Below are positions 16,579 to 25,281 of a stretch of DNA of 64,000 nucleotides, piece by piece. Every line of letters begins with the position of its first letter. Within the stretch, counting starts at the first letter, position 1. A model generated the notes under the pieces. That model was not told the origin of the DNA. It made no database searches and was given only the letters and a program-made list of their open reading frames with translations. The translations under genes and the position numbers were made by a program. The stretch comes from Sneathiella glossodoripedis JCM 23214 (GTDB lineage: Bacteria > Pseudomonadota > Alphaproteobacteria > Sneathiellales > Sneathiellaceae). The DNA lies in assembly GCF_000616095.1 (NCBI RefSeq), contig NZ_BAMS01000006.1, positions 87,930-151,929 of the forward strand, written 5' to 3'.

Positions 16579-17619
16579 ATGAAAAAATTGATTCTGGGCA
16601 CGAGCGCGATCGTGGCAGCTTCAACGCTAGCAGCGACCCCCACCGTTGCAGCTGAGAAGATAAAACTGGGTTTGAGCGGTTATTTACAAACCTCTTTTGT
16701 TGTTGCTGATTATGACAATGGTGATCAGCTGCCAACAGATATTCGTCACGAAGGTGAAGTTCATTTCACTGGTGAAACAACACTAGATAATGGACTTACA
16801 TTTGGTGTCAACATCCAGCTCGAAGCTCGTCAGGATAACGATCAGGTTGATGAGACCTACATGTATGTAGAAGGTGCATTTGGTCGTATCAACGTCGGTT
16901 CAGAAAACTCTGCTGCCTATTTGATGCATTATGCATCACCATCACCAGTACCGGCATGGAGCTTGAACGATCCAAATGCGGAAGCTGGTGGATTTGAAAC
17001 ACCTGCCACATCTGCAACAGAAGTAAGCGATGCGGATAAAATTACTTACTTTACGCCTCGTTTCAGCGGATTCCAGCTTGGTGTATCCTACACTCCTGAT
17101 GGAGACGAGGAAACAGGCACAGCTTCTCCTTACGCCATCATTGCAGACGAAGGTGCTGAAGATGAGGCGTACTCTATCGGTGCAAACTATTCCGGTAAAA
17201 TCGGTTCCGTTGCGTTGAATGCTTCATTAGGATATGACTTGATCACTCGCAGCACGTCAGACGACACAGATGAAATCACCGGTGGTTTCAATGTTGGGTT
17301 TGGCGGATTTGTCGTTGGCGCTGGATATAAATTCACGGATAATGATGATGGCACTGATGACAGAGAACGTCATGATTACAATGTTGGTGTGACATACGGC
17401 CAAGGTCCGTGGAAAGTTGGTGTCCAGTATGCAGGTATCGATCTTGATGACGCTGCCGATGGTCATCTCGATGCGGTCGTAGTCGGTGGACAGTATGTTC
17501 TGGGCCCAGGCATTACTGCATTTGGTGGTGTGCAGTTCTTTGAAGGTGAAGACGATCTCGAAGGTGATGGCGGCGAAAACGCAACGGTCTTCTTCGTAGG
17601 TACAGCACTGACTTTCTAA
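16579..17619 (+). CDS. Gram-negative porin (Porin_4-like)
   Basis: 346 residues. A signal peptide (MKKLILGTSAIVAASTLA, cleavage after VAA near residue 25) is followed by alternating beta strands and Gly/Asp-rich turns, e.g. LGLSGYLQTSFVVADYDNG, YMYVEGAFGRINVGSENSA. The final strand ends in Phe (FFVGTALTF), the outer-membrane assembly signal. The mature protein is very acidic, which could favour cation flow or calcium binding; this fits a marine lifestyle but is inferred. Expressed alone, closed by the terminator at 17641. Confidence 0.93.
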   Translation: MKKLILGTSAIVAASTLAATPTVAAEKIKLGLSGYLQTSFVVADYDNGDQLPTDIRHEGEVHFTGETTLDNGLTFGVNIQLEARQDNDQVDETYMYVEGAFGRINVGSENSAAYLMHYASPSPVPAWSLNDPNAEAGGFETPATSATEVSDADKITYFTPRFSGFQLGVSYTPDGDEETGTASPYAIIADEGAEDEAYSIGANYSGKIGSVALNASLGYDLITRSTSDDTDEITGGFNVGFGGFVVGAGYKFTDNDDGTDDRERHDYNVGVTYGQGPWKVGVQYAGIDLDDAADGHLDAVVVGGQYVLGPGITAFGGVQFFEGEDDLEGDGGENATVFFVGTALTF

Positions 17620-17640
17620 GTGTTTGACTACATTGACTTT

Positions 17641-17675
17641 GAAAAGCCCGGGGAATATCCGGGCTTTTCTTTTTT
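17641..17675. terminator. Terminator between convergent porin and thiolase genes
   Basis: AAAAGCCCGG pairs with CCGGGCTTTT (about 17642-17669), with T-rich sequence on the plus side, where it ends the porin transcript. The A-run on the other side lets it act for the minus-strand thiolase too. Confidence 0.88.
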
Positions 17676-17688
17676 CAACATTTGCTGA

Positions 17689-18894
17689 CTAAGCGCCTTC
17701 ACGCCCAACAATGGTTAGTGAGCAGACATTTTGATGAGGGAAGCCGCCAAGATTATGTGTCATTCCAAACACTGGGTCGTCCTCCCGTTGGCGTTCACCC
17801 GCTCGGCCGCTCAATTGAAGATACATTTCATAGATCATACGAATGCCTGATGCACCGATTGGATGCCCAAAACATTTCAATCCACCATCAATTTGGCAGG
17901 GGATCTTGCCGTCAGCATCATAGAAACCGTCCATAATATCGTTTACAGCACGTCCTTCCGAAGAAATGAAAAGATCCTCCATCGTCACCAGTTCGGTAAT
18001 TGAGAAGCAATCATGCACTTCAAACATACTGATTTGCTCGCGTGGGTTTGTGATGCCTGCTTCCTGATAGGCGCGTTTGGCTGCCGCGCGTGTCGTTACG
18101 AAGTGACTGCCATCCCAGGAATTATGTTGTGCTTCGCGTCCATTTGAAGCGGATAGTTGCATTGCTTTTACCGTCACCAGGTCTTTTTTACCCAGTGATT
18201 TAGCAATCTCGGGGGTTGTGACAATTGCAACAGCGGAACCATCGCTTACACCGCAGCAGTCAAAAAGCCCAAGAGGTTCAGCAATCATCGGCGCATTCAT
18301 AACTTTGTCTTCGTCGATTTTGTTACGCAGATGGGCTTTAGGGTTTTTTGAACCGTTTTCATGGCTTTTGACCGATACATGTGCCATCGCACGTTTCAAG
18401 TCTTTTGCGTTGATTTTATGCTTGGCCGCATATGCAGAAGCAAGTTGCGCAAAAGAACCTGGTGCCGATGCATTGGCCCAGAATAAATCATTTACTGCAC
18501 CACGACTTCGCTGTGGAAGCCCGCCATATCCTGTGTCTTTAAGTTTTTCTACGCCAACTGCCATCGCAATGTCAGCCGCACCTGATGCGACAGCATAGAC
18601 CGCTCCGCGCAGTGCTTCTGATCCACTGGCACAGTAGTTTTCGACGCGAGTAACTGGAATATTGGGCAGACGCAGAGCCATCGAGAGAGGAACGGCTGAT
18701 TTTCCAACATGTTGTTCTTCGATGCCAGTGCCGAACCACGCTGCATCGATTTGACTTTTATCTATTCCTGCATCTTCAATTGCTTCTACGAAGGCTTCGA
18801 CAATCAAGTCCTCAGCATTGTCATTCCATCTCTCGCCAAAGCGTGAGCAACCCATCCCCAAAATTGCAACTTTATCTTTAATTCCTGTAGCCAT
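17689..18894 (-). CDS. Thiolase (SCP-x/acetyl-CoA acetyltransferase family)
   Basis: 401 residues of the SCP-x-type thiolase family, which cleaves or forms 3-ketoacyl-CoA. The nucleophile is Cys88 in VENYCASGSEAL; HDCFSITELV (near 300) and GLKCFGHPIGASG (near 335) give the other catalytic His/Cys. I start at the ATG 18892-18894, preceded by AGGAG; the longer open frame would add a tail overlapping the upstream gene. The 488-residue HMG-CoA-synthase-like/OB protein lies directly upstream, 2 bases away. The pairing mirrors the archaeal thiolase/HMGCS/DUF35 complex, where the OB protein scaffolds a shared CoA pocket. Confidence 0.9.
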   Translation of the reverse strand: MATGIKDKVAILGMGCSRFGERWNDNAEDLIVEAFVEAIEDAGIDKSQIDAAWFGTGIEEQHVGKSAVPLSMALRLPNIPVTRVENYCASGSEALRGAVYAVASGAADIAMAVGVEKLKDTGYGGLPQRSRGAVNDLFWANASAPGSFAQLASAYAAKHKINAKDLKRAMAHVSVKSHENGSKNPKAHLRNKIDEDKVMNAPMIAEPLGLFDCCGVSDGSAVAIVTTPEIAKSLGKKDLVTVKAMQLSASNGREAQHNSWDGSHFVTTRAAAKRAYQEAGITNPREQISMFEVHDCFSITELVTMEDLFISSEGRAVNDIMDGFYDADGKIPCQIDGGLKCFGHPIGASGIRMIYEMYLQLSGRAGERQREDDPVFGMTHNLGGFPHQNVCSLTIVGREGA

Positions 18895-18896
18895 TT

Positions 18897-20362
18897 TTAT
18901 TCTCCTGCATTTGTGTCCACAGGGACAGCTTTCCAAAAGTAGCGCCGAAACCCGCGTTTATTGTCGTAATCTTTAACTCTGAACACCATGCGCATTTTCA
19001 TGCCAACAGTGAGTTCGTCGTCGGGGAAAATGTCAGTAAAATCATTCATTAGACGCCCACCACCTTCGAACTGGATCATGCCATAATAGGCTGGCGGATC
19101 TGGCGAGAAAGTCAAGCGGTCTGCGGTATAGGAATTAAGAGTTGCCGTTTTTTCCGCGAAGGGGTGATCTTTCTGGGTGTCAATTGCGCCGCAGTTTTCA
19201 TTCACGCAAATGTTGCTTTTTGGAAACTGTATTGTGCCGCAGTTGCTGCATTCACCACCGACCATCCGCTGGGCCATAAATCTGTTGCGATAATGGGTTG
19301 TAAGGCCAGTATTTTTGTCGACTTCTGCGCGGATGCCCAGATCCATTTCAATGCCTTCATTAAAAGCAAGGAAACGATTGTAATTTGTCACTTTCCGACC
19401 TTTAGCGAGGGAGGCGCTAACACCAGCTTGACCGCTGAATTCATTAATTACCTCTGTCACTTCGAACAAAAGTGCGTCACTGCCTTGCCCAAAACTGGCG
19501 ACGAGAATTTTGTCCCCTGCTTTGGCTGTTTCAAGGGCATGGGCAAGCATGATTAAGGACTGTGCGCTGCCAGCTTCCCCCATGTTCGATTGTAGTTGTC
19601 GGCAACTGCATCAGGGGAGATGCCAACTTTTTTTGCAAGACCTGTTGCAACATTTCTGGCGGCTACTGGGAAGCAAAAAGTTGTGATTTCTTCTGCTTTC
19701 AGATTGGCTTTAGCAAGCGCGCCTTCGATCGCGGTTGGCACAATTTTCATGTAGCCTTCATCGCGAATCCAGCGCTCTTCCCAAGTGTAGTCGTACTGTT
19801 CCTCTTCGCCGCGGAAATGGTCCACAAAATCGACACTTTCCGTGTGGCTGCCGATCAAGCGGGCAATTATGTTCCCCGAACCAATTAAAAATGCGGCGGC
19901 CCCATCACCGGTTGTCATCTCGAGCGCGCTGCCAGCTTTCGTTTTTCGTTTTTCCGCAGCGCAGAGGAGTATCGGTCCATTGTTTGCCCCTGCAGCCTGC
20001 AAGGCGACACTCAAGCCAGATGTGCCAGCGCGCATGGAAGAAGAAAAATCAAGCGTTTGAACTGAGCTTCTCAAATTCAAGGCATCCGCCACAATTGCCG
20101 CATTTTGTCGATCCAGAAAGGGAAAGGTTGTTGATGCCATATAGACACCTGAAATGGTGTCTCTGTCCATCGACTGAAGACAGCCACGAGCCGCCTCTAC
20201 TGACATAGTTACGCTATCTTCGTCCCAATTTGCCATTGACCTTTCACCGCGTGCTAAGCCTTTTAGCCCGGGGTTAAACCATGCGTGCGCTTTGAAAATT
20301 TCTTCGCGCTGCAATCTGCTTTTGGGAATATATCCGCCATAAGCAAGAATTCCGACTTCCAC
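18897..20362 (-). CDS. HMG-CoA synthase-like protein fused to zinc-ribbon/OB (DUF35) domain (frameshifted)
   Basis: Read as one gene of 488 residues. The N-terminal part (from 20362) is a thiolase-fold domain similar to HMG-CoA synthase/KAS III; the C-terminal part is a DUF35 module with a four-Cys zinc ribbon (CSNCG, then a CVNENCG segment) and an OB fold. The first frame stops at 19553; the second opens at 19583 with MGEAGSAQSLIML, the direct homologous continuation. One extra base near 19589 (AATCG to AATTCG on the minus strand) joins them as DNYNSNMGEAGS. By eye, the catalytic Cys position is Met110 (DFSSSMRAGT) and the catalytic Glu position is Thr78/79, so classical HMG-CoA synthase activity is unlikely. 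Confidence 0.82.
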
Positions 20363-20394
20363 ATTTACCTCCTTTAACGGTAACTTTTATCGTT

Positions 20395-20423
20395 GGCACG
20401 GACCTGTGATTTGTATCCGTGCC
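20395..20423. promoter_or_regulatory. Inverted repeat upstream of the HMGCS-like/thiolase operon
   Basis: GGCACGGA (20395-20402) and TCCGTGCC (20416-20423) are perfect complements with a 13-base centre. It lies 33 bases upstream of the start at 20362 in the region shared with the divergent MarR gene at 20610, so it may be an operator or a leader stem. A second, weaker candidate is the CTTG...CAAG and repeated TAATTA stretch at about 20503-20526. Confidence 0.45.
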
Positions 20424-20609
20424 TGCTGGACTCATTGACCTGGGTTCTTGGTTGTTATTTTTTCAGGTTTGCATCCAAATAGCCTGTTTAAATTAACTTT
20501 CTTGTAATTAATAAGCAAGCTAATTATATACATGCGACATATTTAAGCACGGATGCGTTGCACTGAAATTATGGGGCGCTATAGTGTGCTAAAAAGTGAG
20601 AGATAGAAC

Positions 20610-21092
20610 ATGGATTATACTGATCATCGGGCCGGATTTGTGTTTGCGGATATTGCGCGGTTCAGAGTTCGTCTGTTTGATCGGCTACTGGCGCCGCATG
20701 GACTTACTACTTCTCAGGCTTGGGTCTTGGCTCATTTGTTTATCGAAGACAATTTACCGCAGACCGAATTGGCCAGGCGCATGGATGTTGGCGCGGTGAC
20801 AATTGGCGGGTTGATTGAGCGGCTGGAAGCTCGTGGTTTTGTGGAACGAAAAGTTGACTCAGAAGACAGGCGGGTGAAAAGAGTTCTGCTGAAAGAAGAA
20901 GCAAAAAGTATCGGACGCATCATGGCGGAATGTGGACGCACCTTAAATGAAGTTGCTTTTTCAGGAATGGAAGCTGAAAAGGCTAAAGCTGTAATGGATG
21001 GTTTGCTGTCCGTTCGGCAAAATTTATTAGATGCTCTGGCTGAAGACACAGATATCAAGAGTGCGACAGATATTTTGCTGAGCAAAAAATAG
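20610..21092 (+). CDS. MarR-family transcriptional regulator
   Basis: 160 residues with the MarR winged helix: LTTSQAWVLAHL, the recognition helix in MDVGAVTIGGLIERLEARGFV, and the wing DRRVKRVLL. It is divergent from the HMGCS-like/thiolase pair, the natural candidate target, and convergent with the next MarR gene (2 bases between the stop codons). The ligand is unknown; CoA thioesters or aromatic acids are usual for this family. Confidence 0.88.
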   Translation: MDYTDHRAGFVFADIARFRVRLFDRLLAPHGLTTSQAWVLAHLFIEDNLPQTELARRMDVGAVTIGGLIERLEARGFVERKVDSEDRRVKRVLLKEEAKSIGRIMAECGRTLNEVAFSGMEAEKAKAVMDGLLSVRQNLLDALAEDTDIKSATDILLSKK

Positions 21093-21094
21093 AA

Positions 21095-21550
21095 TTACTG
21101 TTTGTTTTTGTCCATCATATGCATGCTCTCTCCCAGTTTGTTGAGATAATGGGCGAAAGAAATTCGGTCATCCGGGGAAAAATTTCGCAACGCTTCGTCA
21201 TAAAACTTGTTAATTAAAGGGGTGATATTGCCCCAGAGTTCGTGACCTTTTTCACTCAAACAAATATACCGCTTGCGCTGATCCTGATCATCGACGGTAC
21301 GGGAAATCAATCCGCGCTCCTCAAGCCGCTTGAGTACGCCGGTCAGGTTTTGCCGGCTCAAGCGTAAATATTCGCACAGTTCTGAGACGGTCATACCTTT
21401 TTGGACGCTGGTTCGGGACAAAGCTCCAAGGATTGACCATTGCTGTGTTGTTATCTGTTCCGACTCAAGTGCCTGTGCACCAACTTTTTGTAGGGTGTTG
21501 GCGGTTTGGTAAAGTCGAAAAAACAACCTATTGCTTAATTCATCTATCAT
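21095..21550 (-). CDS. MarR-family regulator, BadR-like
   Basis: 151 residues: helix-turn-helix QKGMTVSELCEYLRLSRQNLTGVLKRLEERGLI and wing DDQDQRKRYICLSEKGHEL. It is transcribed away from the aliB-badH-badI genes, the position held by BadR, the MarR repressor of cyclohexanecarboxylate genes in Rhodopseudomonas palustris, and overlaps the region with the palindrome at 21605. BadR is known to respond to a pathway CoA intermediate; that this protein does so is inferred from the context only. Confidence 0.82.
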   Translation of the reverse strand: MIDELSNRLFFRLYQTANTLQKVGAQALESEQITTQQWSILGALSRTSVQKGMTVSELCEYLRLSRQNLTGVLKRLEERGLISRTVDDQDQRKRYICLSEKGHELWGNITPLINKFYDEALRNFSPDDRISFAHYLNKLGESMHMMDKNKQ

Positions 21551-21604
21551 AATGGCTTATTATAAGGGATAAATCGAAATAAACAATCAATACATTGACA
21601 TAAA

Positions 21605-21618
21605 TTCGTAATTGCGAA
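21605..21618. promoter_or_regulatory. Candidate MarR operator in the aliB promoter
   Basis: TTCGTAATTGCGAA is a 14-base inverted repeat with one mismatch pair. It lies just after a TTGACA -35 element (21595-21600), in the spacer before a weak AATGCT -10 (21618-21623), where a bound repressor would block RNA polymerase. The MarR gene starts 55 bases away on the other strand. Confidence 0.6.
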
Positions 21619-21647
21619 ATGCTGAAAAAAAGTATGGGAGAGGGTTT

Positions 21648-22793
21648 ATGCATTTCGCAATGAACGAAGAACAGCAATTAATTGTGGATGCTGCAAAGCA
21701 GTTTGCAGATCAAAAACTTGCGCCAGGCTACCAGCAAAGAGATCGTGAAGGGGTATTTGATCGGCGCCTGACAGAACAGATGGGCGAATTGGGCTTTGTC
21801 GCGCCAGAGCAATCCGTTGAGTTCGGGGGGAGTGGGATATCCTATCTTACCAGTGGTATGGTGATGGAGGCGATCGCATCAGCGGATTTCAACATGGCCT
21901 ATGTGCAGTTGCTTGCTTCGCTGAATACACAAATCTTGGCAAGATATGCAGTTCCGGAACTCGCGAAACATTGGATTCCTCAAATTTGCAGTGGGAATAT
22001 TATTTTAGGTGTTGCTCTTACTGAGCCCGGTGGTGGTTCGGATGCCGCAAACCTACAGCTTCGAGCAGAAAAAACTGAAGGAGGTTATCTCCTTGTCGGT
22101 GAAAAGGCATCTATTTCAATGTCTGATCAGGCAGATTTAATGATTGTCTTTGCACGTACCGGTGCCAAAGATAGCCGGGCAAGGGGAGTGAGTGCGTTTC
22201 TGGTCGAAATGGATAGCCCCAACATTACTACTTCGCGATATGATGATCTGGGGCAGCGATGTGTTGGCAGAGGGTCCATTTATTTTGATAAGGTCTTTGT
22301 GCCGGAGAAAAATCGGCTGGGTAGTGAAAATCGAGCTTTTTCCCAAGTGATGGAGGGCTTTGATTTCAGTCGGGCTCTTATCGGGTTACAGTGCCTTGCA
22401 GTTGCCGAACAGTCTTTGGGCGAAGCCTGGAAGTATAGTCAGGAACGCGAAGCATTTGGCAAGCCAATAAGTGTCAATCAGGGTGTCGTTTTTCCCCTTG
22501 CCGAAGCTCAAACTCAGTTAGAGGCTGCAAAATTACTTTGTTACAAGACACTTTGGCTAAAGGATCAGGGGAAGCCACATACAGCAGAAGCTGCCATGTG
22601 CAAATGGTGGCCCCCCAAACTGGCGTTTGAAATTATCCATCAATGTTTGTTGACACATGGCCATGGTGGCTACGCGCGAGATTACCCGTTTGAACAGAGA
22701 TTGAGAGATGTTCTCGGTCTGCAAATCGGGGATGGAACTGCGCAAATAATGAAAATGATAATCGCAAGAGAAAAGTTGGGAGAGTATCAATGA
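21648..22793 (+). CDS. Acyl-CoA dehydrogenase, AliB-like (cyclohexanecarboxyl-CoA dehydrogenase candidate)
   Basis: 381 residues. FAD/substrate motifs: GVALTEPGGGSDAANL (about 121-136), EKASISMSDQADLMIVF, the C-terminal REAFGKPISVNQG and LLTHGHGGYARDYP. The usual catalytic Glu in the final EGT motif is Asp362 (GDGTAQIMK). I start at the ATG 21648, with GGGAGAGGG 5-13 bases upstream; the frame is open to 21612 but that would include the operator. It overlaps badH by 4 bases (ATGA). In R. palustris, AliB converts cyclohexanecarboxyl-CoA to the cyclohexene ester; the same order next to badH and badI supports this role. Confidence 0.85.
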   Translation: MHFAMNEEQQLIVDAAKQFADQKLAPGYQQRDREGVFDRRLTEQMGELGFVAPEQSVEFGGSGISYLTSGMVMEAIASADFNMAYVQLLASLNTQILARYAVPELAKHWIPQICSGNIILGVALTEPGGGSDAANLQLRAEKTEGGYLLVGEKASISMSDQADLMIVFARTGAKDSRARGVSAFLVEMDSPNITTSRYDDLGQRCVGRGSIYFDKVFVPEKNRLGSENRAFSQVMEGFDFSRALIGLQCLAVAEQSLGEAWKYSQEREAFGKPISVNQGVVFPLAEAQTQLEAAKLLCYKTLWLKDQGKPHTAEAAMCKWWPPKLAFEIIHQCLLTHGHGGYARDYPFEQRLRDVLGLQIGDGTAQIMKMIIAREKLGEYQ

Positions 22794-23547
22794 AAGGGCT
22801 CAAGGGCAAAAATGCAATCGTGACTGGTGCTGGAGGCGGACTTGGAACTGCAATATCACAACGCCTGGCGGAAGCGGGATGTTCTGTTGGCATTTTCGAT
22901 TTAAATGCAGAAGCGGCTCGATCAACTGCTCGGTCAATTGGGGAAAAGGCTTCCGCTCATACAGTCGATATATCCGATCTTGATGCAGTCAAAAAAGCGG
23001 TAGCAGAATTTGAGGAAAAAGTCGGCCCAGTAGATATTCTGGTGAATAATGCAGGTTGGGACAAGGTCGGAAATTTTCTGGAAACAGACAAAGCGCTGTG
23101 GGAGAAAATTGTCGCTATTAATCTTTGGGGACCGCTGCATGTCACCCATACGGTTGCGCAAGGTATGACCGCGCGCGGAAAAGGCAAAATCATCACAATT
23201 GCATCTGATGCTGCTCGCGTCGGCTCAAGCGGCGAGGGGGTCTATTCCGCATGTAAGGGCGGAATGGTTGCTTTTTCAAAAACGCTTGCCCGTGAACTGG
23301 CACGCAAGAATATCAATGTGAATGTTGTTTGCCCGGGGCCCTCTGATACACCGATCTTAAATGACTTTGTTGGTGAAGGAGAGGTCGGGCAGAAAATATA
23401 TGAAGGTCTAAAACGAGCGATCCCGTTCAAGCGCCTTGGTCAACCCGAGGATTTTGGAGGCATCGTCGCGTTTTTGGCGAGTGACGAGGCAGATTACATT
23501 ACAGGCAGGTAATAAGTGTCTCTGGTGGTTTAACAATGGCGGGATAA
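22790..23547 (+). CDS. badH: 2-hydroxycyclohexanecarboxyl-CoA dehydrogenase, SDR family (BadH-like; frameshifted at the end)
   Basis: Short-chain dehydrogenase: NAD-binding TGAGGGLGTAI (about 12-22), NNAG, active-site Ser with VYSACKGG (Tyr-x3-Lys, about 150-157), and VNVVCPGPSDTP. The first frame ends early at 23512 with YITGR. One extra C in GGCAG at about 23504-23508 continues the frame as ITGQVISVSGGLTMAG and stops at 23547, the normal SDR C-terminus, giving 252 residues. Sequence style (ASDAARVGSSGEGVYSACKG) closely matches R. palustris BadH, which oxidises 2-hydroxycyclohexanecarboxyl-CoA to the 2-keto ester. Lies between aliB-like and badI-like genes. Confidence 0.85.
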
Positions 23548-23561
23548 GAAAGGAAAATAAC

Positions 23562-24343
23562 ATGTCATACGAAGATATTTTATACGAAGAAAGAAACGGG
23601 GCGGCATGGATAACAATAAACCGCCCAGAAGTTTACAATGCGTTTCGAGGGCAGACCGTTGAAGAAATGATTCATGCAATGAACGAGGCTGCATGGAATA
23701 AGGAAATTGGTGTAATTGTTCTTGCCGGTGCAGGTGATAAAGCTTTTTGCACGGGGGGCGATCAATCTGCGCATGATGGCCAATATGATGGCCGTGGTAT
23801 TATCGGTCTTCCTATTGATGAGTTGCAAAGTCTCATTCGTGATGTTCCCAAACCTATTATTGCGCGCGTGCAGGGGTTTGCGATTGGTGGTGGAAATGTG
23901 CTGGCAACGTTATGTGATTTTACGATTGCTTCTGAAAAAGCCCAGTTTGGACAAGTAGGGCCAAAAGTAGGTCCGTGGATCCAGGGTTTGGTACTGCTTA
24001 TCTAGCCCGAATAGTGGGGGAGAAAAAAGCTCGGGAAATGTGGTATTTGTGCCGTCGCTATAGCGCGAGCGAAGCTGAGCGTATGGGGTTGGTAAATAAA
24101 GTTGTGTCGCATGAAGAGCTGGATGCCGAGGTGGAGCGCTGGTGTTCTGAGATAATGGAGAAAAGCCCCACAGCGATTTCCATCGCAAAGAAATCCTTTA
24201 ATCTGGATTCAGAAAATATTCGGGCTATTTCCTCTATGGGTATGCAGGCTTTAAGTCTGTATTACGATACAGATGAATCGCGAGAGGGAGTCGCTGCATT
24301 TAACGAAAAGCGAAAACCGGATTTCAGAAAATTCACCAAATAG
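23562..24343 (+). CDS. badI: 2-ketocyclohexanecarboxyl-CoA hydrolase (BadI-like; frameshifted)
   Basis: Crotonase-fold ring-opening hydrolase that converts 2-ketocyclohexanecarboxyl-CoA to pimeloyl-CoA. N-terminal MSYEDILYEERNGAAWITI, the oxyanion region AFCTGGDQSAHDGQYDG (about 68-84) and GFAIGGGNVLATLCD match R. palustris BadI closely. The first frame breaks off at 24005; the second continues from about 23975 (DPGFGTAYLARIVGEKKARE). One extra T in GGTCCG near 23972 restores VGSVDPGFGT and a 260-residue protein, the expected BadI length. The start is the ATG 23562 with AGGA upstream; the longer frame from 23436 runs over badH. Confidence 0.88.
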
Positions 24344-24374
24344 AACTGCTTGCCAAATATTGGCGAAGATGAGT

Positions 24375-24400
24375 TGCCAGCCCTGAGAGCAGGGCTGGCA
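24375..24400. terminator. Hairpin between convergent genes
   Basis: TGCCAGCCCT (24375-24384) and AGGGCTGGCA (24391-24400) are perfect complements with a 6-base loop. It lies between the 3' ends of badI and the alpha/beta hydrolase gene. No T-run follows on either side, so it may only stabilise 3' ends or act weakly as a terminator. Confidence 0.6.
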
Positions 24401-24405
24401 GATAT

Positions 24406-25263
24406 TCACTTATCTCTCCAGCCAGTCCCAAATTTCCTGCCAAAGTTTTTCCCGGCCTTTTCTAAAAGCGCCTCATGTCCAATCCGTTTAACGCCAAAAT
24501 CACTTGGTTTTTTGAATATGGTTTCCTTTGGGGCGTTGGGGTAGGTAACCAGTACATCTTTGGATGACCGTGGGGTGGCGATAGGGTCGTCCGTAAAAAT
24601 CCAGGACCTGATCGGGCTTTGGACTTCTTCAAAATGTCCGGCAGGTAAGCGTTTGTTCAGTTCATTTCTAAAATAGTGTTTTTTATGGCTCCATCGCCGC
24701 CAGGTTTTAAACACATCTGGTGGCAACGCGGCTCCTTTCCATCCGCCAACTGGTTTAATATAACCCCAACGGGCCAGGCTAAAGCTGCCGAGCAGCCACC
24801 AGAAATACATGGAAGCAGGTAAATTGGATTTATGATGACCGCCAAAATATCCCGTTCCCACACTGACAAAGGCGTTTTTATTTATGAGATGCTGTTTATC
24901 AACAAATCCAAGAAAATGCCCTCCCACACTATGAGCTATATGATTGAGTGGGAGATTGGTAGCCTCAGCATTTAAAAATGCCAGTGCTGCTGATTGATCT
25001 TTAGCCCAGTCGATCAACTGAATGTTTGATTTGGCAATGTTCTCTGGGGCTGATTCACCAATGCCTCTGTAGTCAAATATGAGAACCATCGCCCCTTTTT
25101 CAGCCAGAAATTCAGCGATGCCAGCGTAAAATTGACGCGGGAATCCAGTTCCTGCCGAGACAAGAATTTTTTGCGTAGGATTCTGTGAAGATATTATATC
25201 TCCTTTCAATTCCCAATTGTCTTCTGTGGGAAAGGATACGGTTTTTTTTGTAACATCAGTCAT
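24406..25263 (-). CDS. Alpha/beta hydrolase
   Basis: 285 residues. The nucleophile elbow is AHSVGGH (about 111-117; Ser as nucleophile), and FDYRGIGESAPE is the conserved strand-loop after strand 4. The large cap segment contains several Trp/Tyr/Phe residues (YFWWLLGSFSLARWGY, about 153-168), suggesting a hydrophobic substrate. A late Asp (IFTDDPIA) and His (RIGHEALL) complete a plausible triad. It is 18 bases downstream of the MarR gene at 25282 on the same strand and convergent with badI. A thioester or ester of the alicyclic pathway is conceivable but unproven. Confidence 0.82.
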   Translation of the reverse strand: MTDVTKKTVSFPTEDNWELKGDIISSQNPTQKILVSAGTGFPRQFYAGIAEFLAEKGAMVLIFDYRGIGESAPENIAKSNIQLIDWAKDQSAALAFLNAEATNLPLNHIAHSVGGHFLGFVDKQHLINKNAFVSVGTGYFGGHHKSNLPASMYFWWLLGSFSLARWGYIKPVGGWKGAALPPDVFKTWRRWSHKKHYFRNELNKRLPAGHFEEVQSPIRSWIFTDDPIATPRSSKDVLVTYPNAPKETIFKKPSDFGVKRIGHEALLEKAGKNFGRKFGTGWRDK

Positions 25264-25281
25264 AATGGATCTGCCTTGCTT

